A DNA stretch of 64,000 nt, taken from Silene latifolia. Its lineage: Eukaryota; Streptophyta; Magnoliopsida; Caryophyllales; Caryophyllaceae. The DNA lies in assembly GCF_048544455.1 (NCBI RefSeq), contig NC_133535.1:83886120-83950119 (forward strand), read 5' to 3'. Below, piece by piece: positions 36,501 to 47,927 of this stretch. Below the pieces are notes generated by a model, which saw only the letters and a list, made by a program, of their open reading frames with translations, was not told the origin of the DNA and did not search any database. The stretch's first letter is position 1; each line of letters begins with the position of its first letter. The translations under genes and the position numbers were made by a program.

Positions 36501-39500
36501 TGTTGCTTGCTATATATGGCCCAAGAGCCACACTTGAAAATAAGAGATTAAAAATCCCAATTGCTTTTTAAAGACATGTTGAAACTTGAAAGTATATCTA
36601 AAAGGATTGAAAGTCTTTAACTAGTTACTTTGAAGTCCAAATATTTTTAAAGATGATTCTTTATTTAAACCTATTTTAATTACATTTGTTGGTGGGAGGG
36701 CCATTATGGACGCCAATTGGAATTTGTTGTTGTTGTTGTTGGTGGGAGGGCCATTTTTCATAGGCATTTCTTTTGTGCATGGTTCTAGTATTGCTAATTT
36801 TTTTCTGATTTGAAATATGTTGTTTATTTAATGGAACAGGAGATGGAAAAGCTTATGTCCACATGAATTTCCCCAGATTCAAGCTGCTCGAACCATACAG
36901 AAACTTGCTCTTATATCCAATTTCGTGGACAGGGAAGAAGAGCGACCTACCCTTGGGCCAAAGGACTTTGTTTCATTGCCTATTGAAGACTCAGCAAATG
37001 AGGAGAATGGGACTGGTAAAAAGAATCCGAAAAGGCAAAGGTATATTTTGAATGCACATTTTCAACTGATTTTATTTCCTGTCAACTTTTTACAGCTTTT
37101 TATTGACACGTTTCATATAAATGTATCTACTTTAGGAAACGTAAAAATAGAGCCAAAGAAAAAGTTATCTCCCACAAAAGCCTGTTCTTTGCTTTTATGA
37201 TTTACTTCATCCTGTTTTGTACCACTAGTATTTAATTTCAGCCATTAAACTTTGTCATGCCAAAATTTTTTTAACAGATAGTGTGGCCTTGGCATATTGG
37301 AAATTATTTCATTCAGATTTAGGATTATAGTAAAAAAAAATTATTAGCCAATTTTATTGTGTTCAGGCTATTCTAGTAAGAGTTAAGATTATGTGGGTAT
37401 CTATTATTTTATATGGTAAGAAAGCAGGATGAAGCTAGATATCTTGAGTTCAAATCCTGGAACCTTTGTTGATGGTTTTGAAACCTCTCTGCACAAGGTA
37501 GAGTTTGATGCCCAACAGGGCATACCTGAGGGGGCTTGTTAGTAATAAAGTCATCTCATTAAACACGAACTGTTAGCTTAAGGTCTTGGTTGGAGTTATA
37601 CTTTAACATGGTATTAGAGCTCTGCACTCTTAGGCTTTGTTTGGATAGGAAAAAAGGAGGGAAAGGAAAGGGAGGGGAAGGAGGGAAGAGAAAGGAAAAG
37701 AAGGGGAGGGGAGGGAGAATGGAGGAGATGATTTTCCCTCCAAATCTTGCCTATGTTGGTGGGGAAATAATTTTCCTTGTAGGAGGGAAATGGAGGGATC
37801 TATTTTCCCTCACCTCCATATCTCTCTACCTTCATTTTGCTAACCAAACAACGGATTTCTCATCCTTCCAATTCCCTCCCCTCCCTTTCCCTCCAAATCC
37901 CTCAATCCAAACACACTCTTAGGGATTCTCAATAACAAAAGCTTCTTCTGCCCCCAAAATAGTTTCCTCACCCGGTCATGCTATTACTGGTGGATAGATC
38001 TTTCATCACCCTCCAGGAATCTACCATTTATGTAATAATCTGCAAACACTATGATAGCTTATTTGCACATGCATGTTGAGGTCCCCTGTTACCAGTATAT
38101 CATGGAGCATTATGATTTAGATAAAATTATGCATGTGATGACCGATGAATGTTTCTGATAGAGCATCAAGCGAACCAATGCAACTCGTACTATTCAGTTA
38201 CCGTGTTCGTGAGAACTTTTTGTCACCTTTTTTCCTTTGAAACTCTTACTTCAATTCAATTATAATCTATTATATAGTTGGGTCTCCCTTTTCTGTCACA
38301 ACACAACTCATATGGGTTCTTATCTATATCTCCTTCCTATTGTCCGATTCTATACTCCATACTCTAGATTTCTGTGTATTCATTCTCATATTATGTTTTT
38401 CGTCTCCTTGTTTTTCCTCTGACCAGTTATTTTAATCAAACTTTAGAAACCATAAATGTTTCCTACTACTATTATATCTTATGGTACCATGTTTTAACCC
38501 TTTGATTTCGGTACTGTTTAATTTCGTTACCTTAAATCTTTACAGGGTCCTACATGGTCTCTTCCTTTGAGTTCTCTTGTTTTATCCATCTCTACTGTCC
38601 TATTTCTTAATCTTGTAGCCTCTTTGTCTTCATCACTGATAGGAGGAACTTTTCTCATGGACCAATGTTCTAGTAGCTAATTTATATTGATAGCACCCAA
38701 GTACCTAACTGTGCATGCCTACGTATTGAATGGAGCTGTATAGTACTCATGGATTTATTTTTAGATGCATTTGCTACTTCTGCAATAGCTTTATTCTTTC
38801 ACCATAGACTTTCCATGTCTTTGGTATTCCATGCACAGTGCTCAAAGTTCGAACCTCTCGACAAATATTTGGAGTAGACATTATGTTTAGGTATTTTAAG
38901 ATGAGTCTAAAACTAGGATACATGGTTAAAATTAGAGCAGGTCAACTGGTCATTTGGTTCGGGTTCAATCTGTTCAAATCAAAACAAGGTCATTCGGGTG
39001 AGCCTTAGCTATGCTACTTACACTCTTTTAAAAGTATCTGACACAAGTGTGTGTCTAAGTGTTGGACCTGGCTATTTTCTTGAAAAGTATGCTGTTTTTT
39101 TTGGCTTAAAATGAGGTGTCTTATGGCTTAAAATGAGGTGTCTTAGTGTCATATCCATGTGCCATGTCCGAGTGTCAAATGGACACAGTTACATAACGGA
39201 ATAAGAAGAGTCGGAGCAACATTTTGTTTCAATTAAGTTCATGTTCATTTTTCGGTCACTTACCTTTAATAGGTTTGTGCTACTTTGCGAATTGCAACAT
39301 TATTTGATCAAATGTGAAGAAATCAGCCAATGTTCACGAGTAACATTATTAATTACGAGCATTATAGATTATATAGTATTTCAAAGTATTATTGTTAAAT
39401 CCTTAATTAATGATCCAACTAATGTAGATTGTAGACTGAGGGTGTTTATGAGAAAATTAGTCTCTTTTGGTTGGGGTCAAATCAGCTCAGTTGGAAGTCA

Positions 39501-39935
39501 GATCAGATTCATTTGGGTTCCGGGTTTTTTTTGGGGCACAATGTTTTTTGGTTAAATTTTGATTCAATTTAGATTGAATAGGACTCTGGGTGCAATTGAG
39601 GTTAATTTTCCGAGGTTTTCAATGGAATATCAATTCAAAATCAACTCCTTCTCTGATTGATTTTTAGTGTTTGCTTTGGCAAGTTTAGTTAAAATCCCAC
39701 CTGTGTTGGCCGTGTATAGTAGATACATTATTATTTGATCAAATGTGCGGGCCTTGCTTATCTGATGGGTTGACAACTAACAATATAATTTTCTGATTAT
39801 TTCCTTGGTAGTTCAAACAAGAAGACTGCTGAAAAGAAACACAAGAAAAGCAAGGTCAAGACTGAGGAATTAGAAGGATGGGAAGATCTGCCATTGTCAG
39901 TTCTGTTTGATAAAGCTTTCTCTCGCCAACGTTGA
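21549..39935 (+). CDS. MYB4R1: SNAPC4/MYB4R1-like R-repeat MYB protein, nine exons
   Basis: This is a likely orthologue of the large DNA-binding subunit of the snRNA-activating complex (SNAPc), which binds the proximal element of snRNA promoters in the nucleus. Exons: 21549-21885, 27428-27834, 28225-28424, 28973-29140, 31738-32052, 34548-34703, 34776-34928, 36840-37040 and 39812-39935. All introns are GT-AG and the phases agree, giving 686 residues. Residues 1-112 are acidic (a run of Asp near 50). Residues 200-245 are basic and helical. A half MYB repeat ([19 protein letters not shown]) is followed by four full repeats: [53 protein letters not shown] and [18 protein letters not shown]. The SNAPC4 family has this 4.5-repeat layout. 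After them comes [17 protein letters not shown], and the end is [15 protein letters not shown] possible extra Lys/Arg-rich exon near 37136 was left out for lack of a fitting donor. It appears intact. Confidence 0.87.
21935..22370 (-). repeat. 3' LTR of the copia element, MITE inside
   Basis: 436 bp. Without the 213-bp MITE at 22091-22303 it is the same length as the right LTR. The right LTR shows the empty site (ATATACCATAAC). Confidence 0.85.
22091..22303. mobile_element. Stowaway-type MITE in the copia LTR
   Basis: The ends are CTACCTCCGTCCCGGTCA and, reverse-complemented, CTCCCTCTGTCCCTGTCCA, flanked by a TA duplication. Both TIR sequence and TA target are typical of plant Stowaway elements (Tc1/mariner-derived). 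213 bp, no coding capacity. Confidence 0.9.
22480..26370 (-). pseudogene. Copia gag-pol polyprotein, many stops and shifts
   Basis: The copia domain order is complete but decayed. Gag lies near 26370-25500 ([18 protein letters not shown], then [19 protein letters not shown]). The protease region near 25500-25330 reads [15 protein letters not shown], but the DSGA active-site stretch is corrupted. Integrase follows near 25140-24500 ([21 protein letters not shown] after a stop, PEHNGFVER). Reverse transcriptase lies near 23860-22800 ([34 protein letters not shown]). RNase H lies near 22800-22480 ([34 protein letters not shown]). A six-copy CTAAGA microsatellite interrupts reverse transcriptase. 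Stops in several domains rule out activity. Confidence 0.86.
23001..23036. repeat. (CTAAGA)6 microsatellite in reverse transcriptase
   Basis: Six perfect hexamer copies. On the minus strand they read as alternating Leu-Ser inserted between SLQYLSL and TRPDIAF, a place where copia enzymes normally have no such run. Confidence 0.9.
26458..26675 (-). repeat. 5' LTR of the copia element
   Basis: 218 bp, adjoining the primer-binding site at 26444-26457. It matches the left LTR from TGTAAAGAA to TTCTCAATA. Confidence 0.87.
30423..30870. mobile_element. MITE in MYB intron 4
   Basis: The left end GTGCTGTTTGGCCTGGCTTT pairs with the right end, reverse-complemented GAGCATGTTTGGCCTCGCTTT. No ORF is inside. 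The target duplication is uncertain. The rest of intron 4 (29141-31737) is AT-rich with nothing recognised. Confidence 0.6.
36284..36306. repeat. Poly(T) run of 23 bases in MYB intron 7
   Basis: An uninterrupted T tract. The rest of intron 7 (34929-36839) and of intron 5 (32053-34547) shows no recognisable element. Confidence 0.85.
37633..37913. mobile_element. hAT-like MITE with perfect 8-bp target duplication
   Basis: The element starts GGCTTTGTTTGGAT and ends ATCCAAACA. CACTCTTA flanks it exactly at 37625-37632 and 37914-37921. The interior is a GA-rich arm and a CT-rich arm that can pair. 281 bp, no transposase. It lies in MYB intron 8. The rest of 37041-39811 has no recognised element. 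Confidence 0.75.
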
Positions 39936-40204
39936 GCATCGAATGTAAGTTTCTTATCTCTTGTATATTTACTTAATGGAGCCCTTACCATCACATCCTG
40001 GGATGATTTTTTCCAGTTGTTTCCCATCAATTTTATTTGAAGGTTATGGAAACTGTGGTTTTGAATCTTCCCCGAAAAAGACTTGGAAACAATGAAAAAA
40101 CACAAGATGTTAAAGAATGGCTATTCTTTTTATCAACTTTTTTATTGATGTGGAAGCGGTCCAGAGTTAATATGACTAATCAGTGAGGTGTAATGCAAAT
40201 TCGG

Positions 40205-40540
40205 CCAATACGTTTAGGCCTAGTTTGAACACCAAAATAGGAGGGAAAGAAAGGGAGGGGTGGGAAGGGGAGGGAGAATGGGATATGGGTGTTTGGATTC
40301 AATTTCCCTCCAAATCGTTCCTATGGGGGAGGGATTTTGATTTGTCTTGGAGGAGGGAAAATTGATCTCTCCAAATTCCTCCTCTTTTTGAACCATCACC
40401 TCTAGAGTTTGGATGTTCGTTTGTATTTCAGCATTATTGGCATAATGTCGAGAAAATTCCACCGCATAATGCTGTAATACTAACCAACATCCGAACTCTA
40501 GAGGTTTTGAACAGTGGTGGTTCAAAAAGAGGAAGGATTT
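40205..40540. repeat. Inverted-repeat region upstream of gag debris
   Basis: CCTCTAGAGTTTGGATGTT near 40400 is mirrored by AACATCCGAACTCTAGAGG near 40490, and the flanks TTTTTGAACCATCA and GTGGTGGTTCAAAAAG pair as well. The GA-rich left part (40240-40300) resembles the arm of the MITE at 37633. I see nothing else in 39936-40204, which may hold the MYB 3' UTR. Confidence 0.55.
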
Positions 40541-41530
40541 AATGAATTCCTCACCTCACTAGCGAGATCGCACACTGAAAGTGTGAAATTAGCTAAGAAA
40601 CCTGAAGAAATGGTTATGGTGGATAAGTTTGTGAAGAATCTCCGATCTATCTACCAAGATATTCTGAAATATCAAAACTTACGCACTTTCAAAGAGTTGG
40701 AGTTGATGCATATTGGGACCAAAGTCGAAGACGACGGTGTCCAATTGGCTGAGGCCGAAAAATCATCGAAGGGCTACCAAGCTCCTTCCTCTTCCAAACG
40801 AGGGGCTCGTGCTAACGCCCATCATATAGAAACGGTCAATCTCTTAGATAGTCCGTCAAAAAAGGCGCAACCCCCTCCTAGGACCTTCACCGACATAGGC
40901 TGCACTTACATATACGAATGGGCTCTTACACGTACGCACAAAGACTTATGGCACAGGGCTGAGCACCAACCAATTGGTCCAACTCCGGACCCAAGGCAAA
41001 TGGTACAAACCAAATGCTTATCGTGCCTTTCACTAAGGAAAAGAAGGCCATGATATTGAGAAGTGCTTTCGACTAAAGAACAAAATTCAACAAAATTGTT
41101 GAATTTCAAGATATGATTGAGAATGGGATACTCCCAATACCAACGGTCAAACCAAACAACATCAACAATCCCTTCGGAAATATACAAATGGGGTTTTTCG
41201 TTGAAGAAAATGTTGATTACTCTCACCTCATCCGTGCCGACTGAATGAGGTGTTTATTGGGGATATATTTGTCGATTGTTCCCATCTCCTTCCAGTCACG
41301 AAGAATGAAATTCAAATCGGGAGCTTTGCTATTGATTGTACTTTTATCCTCTGAAGTGCCAACGAAGTTGACGGTGTTGGGACTTTGGGTGGATGACAGA
41401 GATGATGTATACCTCGCGGAAGGTGCGAGTATCCCACACACTAAGCTAGAAAGGCCGCCCTCGAGTCTAACCATTTGACTCGTTCCGGACGGCCATATCG
41501 AGTTTAAAAGGCTAGCCATGCCTCTACTTC
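40514..41530 (+). pseudogene. Ty3-gypsy gag fragment
   Basis: The frame opened at 40514 reads MVDKFVKNLRSIYQDILKYQ, TFKELELMHIGTKVEDD and PPPRTFTDIGCTYIYEWAL, the middle of a plant gypsy gag. Around 41040-41080 a shifted frame gives EKCFRLKNKIQ, the end of the zinc-knuckle region. Weaker similarity continues to about 41500. There are no LTRs, polymerase or target duplication nearby. It is a broken and old remnant. Confidence 0.65.
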
Positions 41531-41996
41531 TAAGGATGTACCAAACTAATATTTATGTCGACAGAGACTTAGGGTTAGTCATGTGTCATTTGGTAAAGTT
41601 GACATTGTTTGAACAATAAATAAAGTATATAAATGAGAAAAGGTGAGTATTAAAATCTTAACAAGAATGTTGAATATAATGAGCCACCATCATTTTTTTG
41701 CTTTTTAGGCTATATGGTACCAATGGGTATGTGACCTTATTTCTCATCTCATTACGCTGTAGTTATTGTAAAGGAAATTATGTTGTCAGAGATGTTTACA
41801 AGCAGTGTCCATCAAGGTGAGGGAATAACTTAAACAAATCGACAAACTACAATATTCACATATGCTTCCTTGTTGTAAGTGTATGCCATCTGGTTCTGAG
41901 CCCTGGCTATTAGCTGAACAGCGTCATAACTAGCTGTGTAGCCTCATCAGGTACTTGTAGTGGCAGTTGAGACATCTGTGATTGAGTATCATGCAG

Positions 41997-42155
41997 GGTT
42001 ACCGGATTCACTCGGTACCCTACAAACCGCGAATCGTTTTAGAGTGAATTCTATTCTACTGCTTACTAAAAATAAAAATAACACATATCCTAAAAGAACG
42101 AATCGCTAATCGGTTAGAGTGTATTAATAGCGAATCTGGTAACCATGGTATCATG
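41997..42155. repeat. Short foldback sequence
   Basis: GGTTACCGGATTCACTCGG at the left pairs imperfectly with GCGAATCTGGTAACC at the right. It could be a small MITE. No clear target duplication is seen. The stretches 41531-41996 and 42156-43465 show no gene I can support. Confidence 0.4.
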
Positions 42156-43465
42156 AACAGCTAAATTGAGTACGTGATAGAAGAAGCTCGAGTAGAAATG
42201 TTTGTTTAATCGTATTTCGTGGCATTTGTACAGGTTGGCTTCTTTTGTTCTTTACACTTATACTCATGTCCTGCTGTTTGTACCACTTGAGCTACGCATG
42301 ATTAGTTTTTAGAGATGTTTTGCTAAGACAGTGATGAGTACGGAACAAGTTACATGTGCTTTAATGGTAGGAAACACAATTAAATTTTTTGCTGGCAAGT
42401 TTAAACCTAGTGTGGACTTGGGAGGTTCCTGTGTTTTTTTGGGCTAATTAGATCATGAGTTCTGTTTACAATCCCCCATGCTATTTTTTTATTAACAGGC
42501 CAGCATTGTGAGCTCCACTGTTTGCTTTATTTCTTTTGTTTTCGGCTTTCCTTAGCTAGTTCATTTCCTCCCCTATGCACGCGGCCAATAAACATGTTGC
42601 TTGACTTTCGTTTGTTGCCCTGAATTTTATAAAAAACTGTAGTTTGCTATAGCGTCCTTGCAGTCGATTGACCATCATTCTATCTAATATGTTGCGTATC
42701 CAATTCTTGTGTGTGTTCTCCTGTGTGAGATTTTGTCTGGCCTCCTACTTCCCTTGCAAATTTGAAGTAATCTATCCTCTTTTTCAATCTTAATTGGAGA
42801 TGATGTTTTTTGTTCTAACTGAGATTACTGATCCAAACACGAATGCTAAAGCTCTTGCGTTCTATGTCACAGGTGTGTTTGTGGGCGACCTAACTTTTAG
42901 TCAACATGAGAAGCTAGCTACTGAATTTGTCTGCTTTGAATGGTCCTCATGTCCAATGATGATTCAGGAACGCAGCTTGATACTGGTTCTGAACTGAAGG
43001 TCGAAGGGCTTGATTTTATCAATCTTGTCGAGATTGTTGAAAGACGGTGGAGATGAAGGTTGTGATCAATGGTGGTTCAGTTGTCAATAGGAGTTTAGCA
43101 TTCGCAACTGTTTTTAAAGTATTAGACCATGTTCATTAGACTTTTTTTAGTCAAGGCATTAGTGGTAAAGGTGTAAAGCTCTTTCTGTATATCGTCCAAT
43201 TGGGATTCAAACCTGTGAACAACTAACAGTTACTGAAACCTAACTCTTGAGTGTAAAATTCTCTTTCGTCATTGGTTGTCCATCGGCTGTAAATTTGATC
43301 GGACTTGTTTGGTTGTCCCACAGACCCACACTAATTACTAATACATCAAATTACTAGATGTTCATGATGATGTTGTTCAACTTGGGTTTTATGCACAGGT
43401 CTAAAATAATTCACGCGAGTTTATGATGATGATGTTCAACTTGGGTTTTATGCAAGTAATCACAA

Positions 43466-43909
43466 CTAGTATAGTTCCCGTGCAAATGCACGATTTTTAT
43501 AGGTAAGGATGTTTGAGTTTGTAACAATTAAAATACGGTAATTTAACTCCTTAAATTTAATGATAAAATATTCTATTGGTGGTGTTTCATATCAAACACT
43601 GGAAAATACAACGAATAAGAATTGGAAAATACAATAGGAAGAATCGTAAGGAGATGATTTTAGGCAAATTAATAGACAATAAATTTATTTTACACAAATA
43701 AATTTCAAAGTGAGAATTTAAAGAGACTACTTATTAGTAAATAAAATCTTAAGAAGATGATTTTATTTATTTATGGCATATATATAAATAAAAAGAGATG
43801 ATGAAATAAATTAATGTTGAGTGGGGGCCACTATTAGATGGTGAATATTTAGGGGGGAAATTTGAGCGGGAAAATTTATAGTTTTGTTAATCTTTTAGTA
43901 TATAGAGGA
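43466..43909 (-). mobile_element. Non-autonomous Helitron, 444 bp
   Basis: On the minus strand it begins TCCTCTATATACTAAAAG after a flanking A, and ends with a CGTGCATTTGCACGG stem-loop, ATA and CTAG before a flanking T. GGGAAAAT near the 5' end is shared with the Helitron at 47338-47849. No coding sequence. Confidence 0.82.
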
Positions 43910-43942
43910 TTTTTTTTTTTGGCAATGAGAAAGAAAGGTTCT

Positions 43943-45689
43943 TTACATAGTGCTTAGCCGACTCTCGGAGCCAGCCTTTATTATTACATTATCTGAAATA
44001 GAAAATAAACTAAGAATGGGGTTAGCAAAAAGAAAAGGCTTCTTGAGGGGACGATCTGGGTTTCCCAAATGAGCGAATTCTTCTTTTCTCTTCTTTGTCG
44101 GTTGGGCTTCGAGAGAGACACTGCAACAAGACACACTTACGCCTCGAGGACGTAGAGATTTACGGGAGAAAGACCTACTTGTAGAGCAAGTAGATACATT
44201 GTGTCTCGGAGATTCATCCCCTTGCCTATGATTCTTCTTGAAGTTAAAAATTCTCTTCGTCTCACTCACTTGACGATTACATGAGGGATTCCTGCAAAAC
44301 CTACGTGTAGGCGAGGCACGTGACCGTTTACCAAACAGAGGAATCTTGCACTTCTTACGTCCAGAAAAAAGGAATGACTCATGATCACTTGGATCCTTAT
44401 GGGCTTGGAAACAAATAGAGGTGTTGGTCGTGTCATGCACCAAAAAAACAGGGAAGCAGGAATTAGGGGCGACAACCGTATGGTCTCCTTGGAGGATTTG
44501 AGAACCAGAAGGATATAAGTCGTCACAAATAGAGAAGGAGTTCGAGTTAACATCCCCAATAAAGGACTCCCTCGAATTAACAACATGAATCCCATTGATG
44601 GCTCCAGAATAAGAAACCGTGTCTTCAATTACCGTGTCTTCATTTACCACCTCCGTCTTCGATTTCCGCTTTTTAGAGCGTCTCCTCCTCTTCTTTCCCT
44701 TATAATGATCTCTTGCAATTCCTCCCTCCTTTGCGACCTTGGTATTAAGGATCCGAATTGTCATAGTAGACAAGTCTCTTTTATTGTAAAAATTCACCTT
44801 ACTACCTTGAAGCATTTGTTGATAAGCTTGACCGGAGATCCTTAGCCTTGAATTTCCTCCACCCTTTCTTGAGAACTCATGAACCGAGTTTTTAAGAATA
44901 TACTCGTTATCACCTATTTGAGAGTATTTGTGATTGTGATCCAACTCAAAATTAGGAGAAGAATTTCCTTCGAGATTTATAGGAATACCATCGTCCGAGA
45001 TGCAGGTATCCATGACAGTGGAGTCAGAAAGTGGAGAAACACAAGAGCCACAAGAAGACCCCCCATTATCCTTAACTAAGGTGTCCACGGTATTTTCATC
45101 AGGAATAGGTCTTTTACTTTCTCTAGCCACCTCACATGACAACTGGTCCTCTATACTTCTCTTACCGTTATGATTAATAGCCCGTAGATTCTTGACAACA
45201 TTCAGTTCTCTAAGGATATCTTTATTCTTAGGTTCAAGCATTGACGTAGTTTCAAGATCAGTTTGCGCTTCCATGAGCATATTAGTCTTCATACAAGCTA
45301 TAGCTCGACGAAAAAAAGCCTTAACATTTAGTCTTCATACAAGCTATAGCCACCTCATACTCATGGAGCTTGTTAGCGCAAGCCGCTAGATTCAAATTTA
45401 AAGATATTGCTAGTTGCAATACAGATTCAGCGTCATAATCCTCCATCGATTCCAAAACCAAACATAAAAGTCGACATGCCATTTCATAGCAGCCGCCAGC
45501 AGAGTCAAACATATTTTGCTTAAAAAAATCATTACCCCTCTCCTTAAGAAATTTAACCTTAGTCAAAAGGGTTCCTTCCATTGGTAAGAAAGAACTAAAA
45601 AGTGACCAATCATCCTCCTTAAACTCACCATTTCCATGTGCAATAACAAAGTGTTTTAGGAAAATTGCATTAATAGAAATGGCAGCCAT
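43943..45689 (-). pseudogene. TPR-domain nuclear protein, frame broken by a repeat scar
   Basis: The start is ATG at 45689. The first 122 codons form TPR helices (FLKERGNDFFKQNMFDSAGG, LAISLNLNLAACANKLHEYE) and stop at 45321. The next frame, 45292-43943, continues the TPR domain (AQTDLETTSMLEPKNKDIL), then 400 residues with a strong basic nuclear-localisation stretch (KGKKRRRRSKKRKSK) and no domain I know. Between the two frames a 23-bp sequence is repeated (45282-45304 and 45328-45350). The repeat replaces the expected segment of about 14 codons and throws the frame. No introns are seen, so this could be a retrocopy or a naturally intronless gene. TPR modules bind partner proteins, and the partner here is unknown. 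It might still make a short TPR peptide. Confidence 0.6.
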
Positions 45690-46985
45690 AACTTTTCACA
45701 AAAACAACCCCAACTCGGAAAGCTAAGATAGAAAACCTTTAATAAGTGAAAGTTAAAGCAAATACTCTTCTAAGAGTAGATTATTTTTTAAAAAAGAAAA
45801 CCAAAGAAAAATCGTAAAAAACAAGAGCTCGCACACAGGAAAGTTCGGAAAAGCCACTGCACCCAACCCAGCAACACCGTTTAAACCCACCTTAAGCCCA
45901 CCCAACTCCCACTCCTCTAAGACAAAAACCCAGCAGCACCATGTTCCCAAAACCAAAACACCCAGCAGCACCATGTTCTCTTCAACACCAAACAAAACCC
46001 GTCAACACAAACAAAGACCACCAGCGAAAGTCAAACGGCCACCCCTGAGACAAGACGAACTCGGACAACAACACACAAACACGACAAAGATGAAAGGGAG
46101 GCCAGACCTAAGAAATGGGACACTCACCAGGATGCAAACAAGACGATTAAAGACTTCGAAACCGAAAACGAAGCATCAAACATAGACAACAATACCAGAA
46201 CACAGGGACGCCCCATACGCAACCTGCAACGCGCAATCATTCCGCATACACCTAGGAAAGCAATAAAAAAACCTCCCCCAAATCCCCAAATTTCAAATCC
46301 AGATTGCTAAAAACCATCGATCAATTGATTTCTGATAAAAAAGTATCATCATTGGATTGATAAAGAGAACATCAACCACAACCATAATTGCTAAATGGAT
46401 GAACGAAGAAGTCGATGGTGAACCGTAAAGACAACCCACAGGCAGGAAGGAAAAACGATCGAAAAAAACGAGGGAACAATGGAACGAATAGAGTGAATGG
46501 AACCGGGTTAAAGAAGTTAAAAGAAGATAGGAGTGGGAGGTCGCCGGAGATAGAGCATTGAAGACGGCCCCATCTCCGGCGAACGCGTGAGGCTCAAGAG
46601 GGACGGTGGGTGGAATGGGGTAGCAGTAGCTTCAAGTTTGGGATTTTAGGGTTTTTTAAGATAGAGAAAAAGAGGGGAAATCGCGAAGAAATTATATATC
46701 TAAAATTGATCTCTAGATTCAAAAGTATATAAGGGATTATAGAAGGTCATCGTGGGCAGAGATGGATCAGATTTTAAGTTCATTGTATATTATGTTAGAT
46801 GAACAAATAGAGGAGGGTAGAAATTAAATGAAAAATGAAAAGGGCAATTTGGTCTTTTGTGGGCAAAATTATCAAACAAAAAAAAGTCGTAATTTATTTT
46901 CATAATACAATTTTCTCATTACACTACTTTTTGCACCAAACTTTCCACTTGTCTATCCTTTAAAACACAAATTCTTATTGAAGAC
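45690..46985 (-). other. Upstream region of the TPR gene
   Basis: About 1.3 kb without a supported gene. The part near 46500-46600 is GC-richer, with CGCCGGAGATAG and its inverse TCTCCGGCGA about 40 bp apart. This region probably holds the 5' UTR and promoter, but no clear TATA box was found. Confidence 0.35.
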
Positions 46986-47142
46986 TGACACTATCCGTTA
47001 TAAGCTGAACACGAATAGTTTCCCTCTCACAATTTGCAAGTGTCACTATCCGTGGGGTTGCTCCATCCCCCCACCACCATGCTCTCCCACTTGCCTTATT
47101 GTGAGAGGGACACAGATTTTCAGCTTGTAACGGATAGTGTCC
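46986..47142. mobile_element. Short MITE or foldback element
   Basis: GACACTATCCGTTATAAGCTGA at the left and its inverse TCAGCTTGTAACGGATAGTGTC at the right differ at only one base across 22. Inner CTCACAAT/ATTGTGAGAGG copies pair too. It lacks a coding sequence. Confidence 0.6.
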
Positions 47143-47337
47143 GTCACAAGCAAGACGCTTTGCCTTAAAAAAAAACAAAACCTTATTTTCTCCACAAATT
47201 CTCATTATAGACAGGGTATATCCGTCTATAGCTATATTGTTTAAACTTTTAACCTTTTTCAACCTCAAAATTCTTCATTTATGAATGATTATTCGAGTGA
47301 AGAGTAAGTATTTGATTTGTTAATCCTATATTAATAA

Positions 47338-47849
47338 CTAGTATAGACCCCGTGCAATGTATGCACGGTATCTATAAAGTTTTACTTTTCAGTGTATAAT
47401 TTATAAATTTAAATTGACAATTCATTTATTTTTCATATTTCTCATCATTGTATTTTGATTTGAGAAATAAAAATTTCAATCGTAAGAAGTAATGAAATGA
47501 GTCTTTTTTCTTTGATTTTTTTTAATGATGTTATTTTACAAATATTTACTAATAACATATTTTTTAGCCGCAATCTTTTATCATAAAAAGATGAATTTTT
47601 ATCATAAAGTTCTTTAAAAAAAAAGACTTTCTTTATCATTAAAACACCGGAGATGTTATGTATTTCTCTTGGGTAGTCTCTTTTAATTTATAAATATTTA
47701 AATCTAAGAGATTATTTACATTTAAGTTCATTTATAACCTATCATGTTCATACCTATAATATATGCTAAAAATATCAAGCCCTATTCTAGGAAATATGTT
47801 TTAGGCGGGAAAATTTGGAATTTCGCCTATTCTTTTAGTAAATAGGGGA
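47338..47849 (-). mobile_element. Non-autonomous Helitron, 512 bp
   Basis: On the minus strand it starts TCCCCTATTTACTAAAAG after a flanking A. It ends with the stem CCGTGCATACATTGCACGG, a short spacer, CTAG and a flanking T. It shares the GGCGGGAAAAT box and overall design with the copy at 43466-43909. Confidence 0.82.
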
Positions 47850-47927
47850 TTAGATTATCTTTTTTCTTAAAATTTTGTTCCTTTTTTTTATTTAGGGTCT
47901 ATGTTTGTATTAATTAAAAACGTAGTT

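Noticed and set aside
37136..37200. Extra MYB exon with [11 protein letters not shown] after a TTTAG acceptor
   Set aside because: The frame and acceptor fit, but no good GT donor keeps the phase of the last exon.
42794..43060. ORF at 42794 and a shifted one ending VEIVERRWR
   Set aside because: Short, no recognisable domain, and the MYB reading frame already closes at 39935.
45753..46185. ORFs upstream of the TPR gene on both strands
   Set aside because: They overlap each other in low-complexity CA-rich sequence and have no family features.
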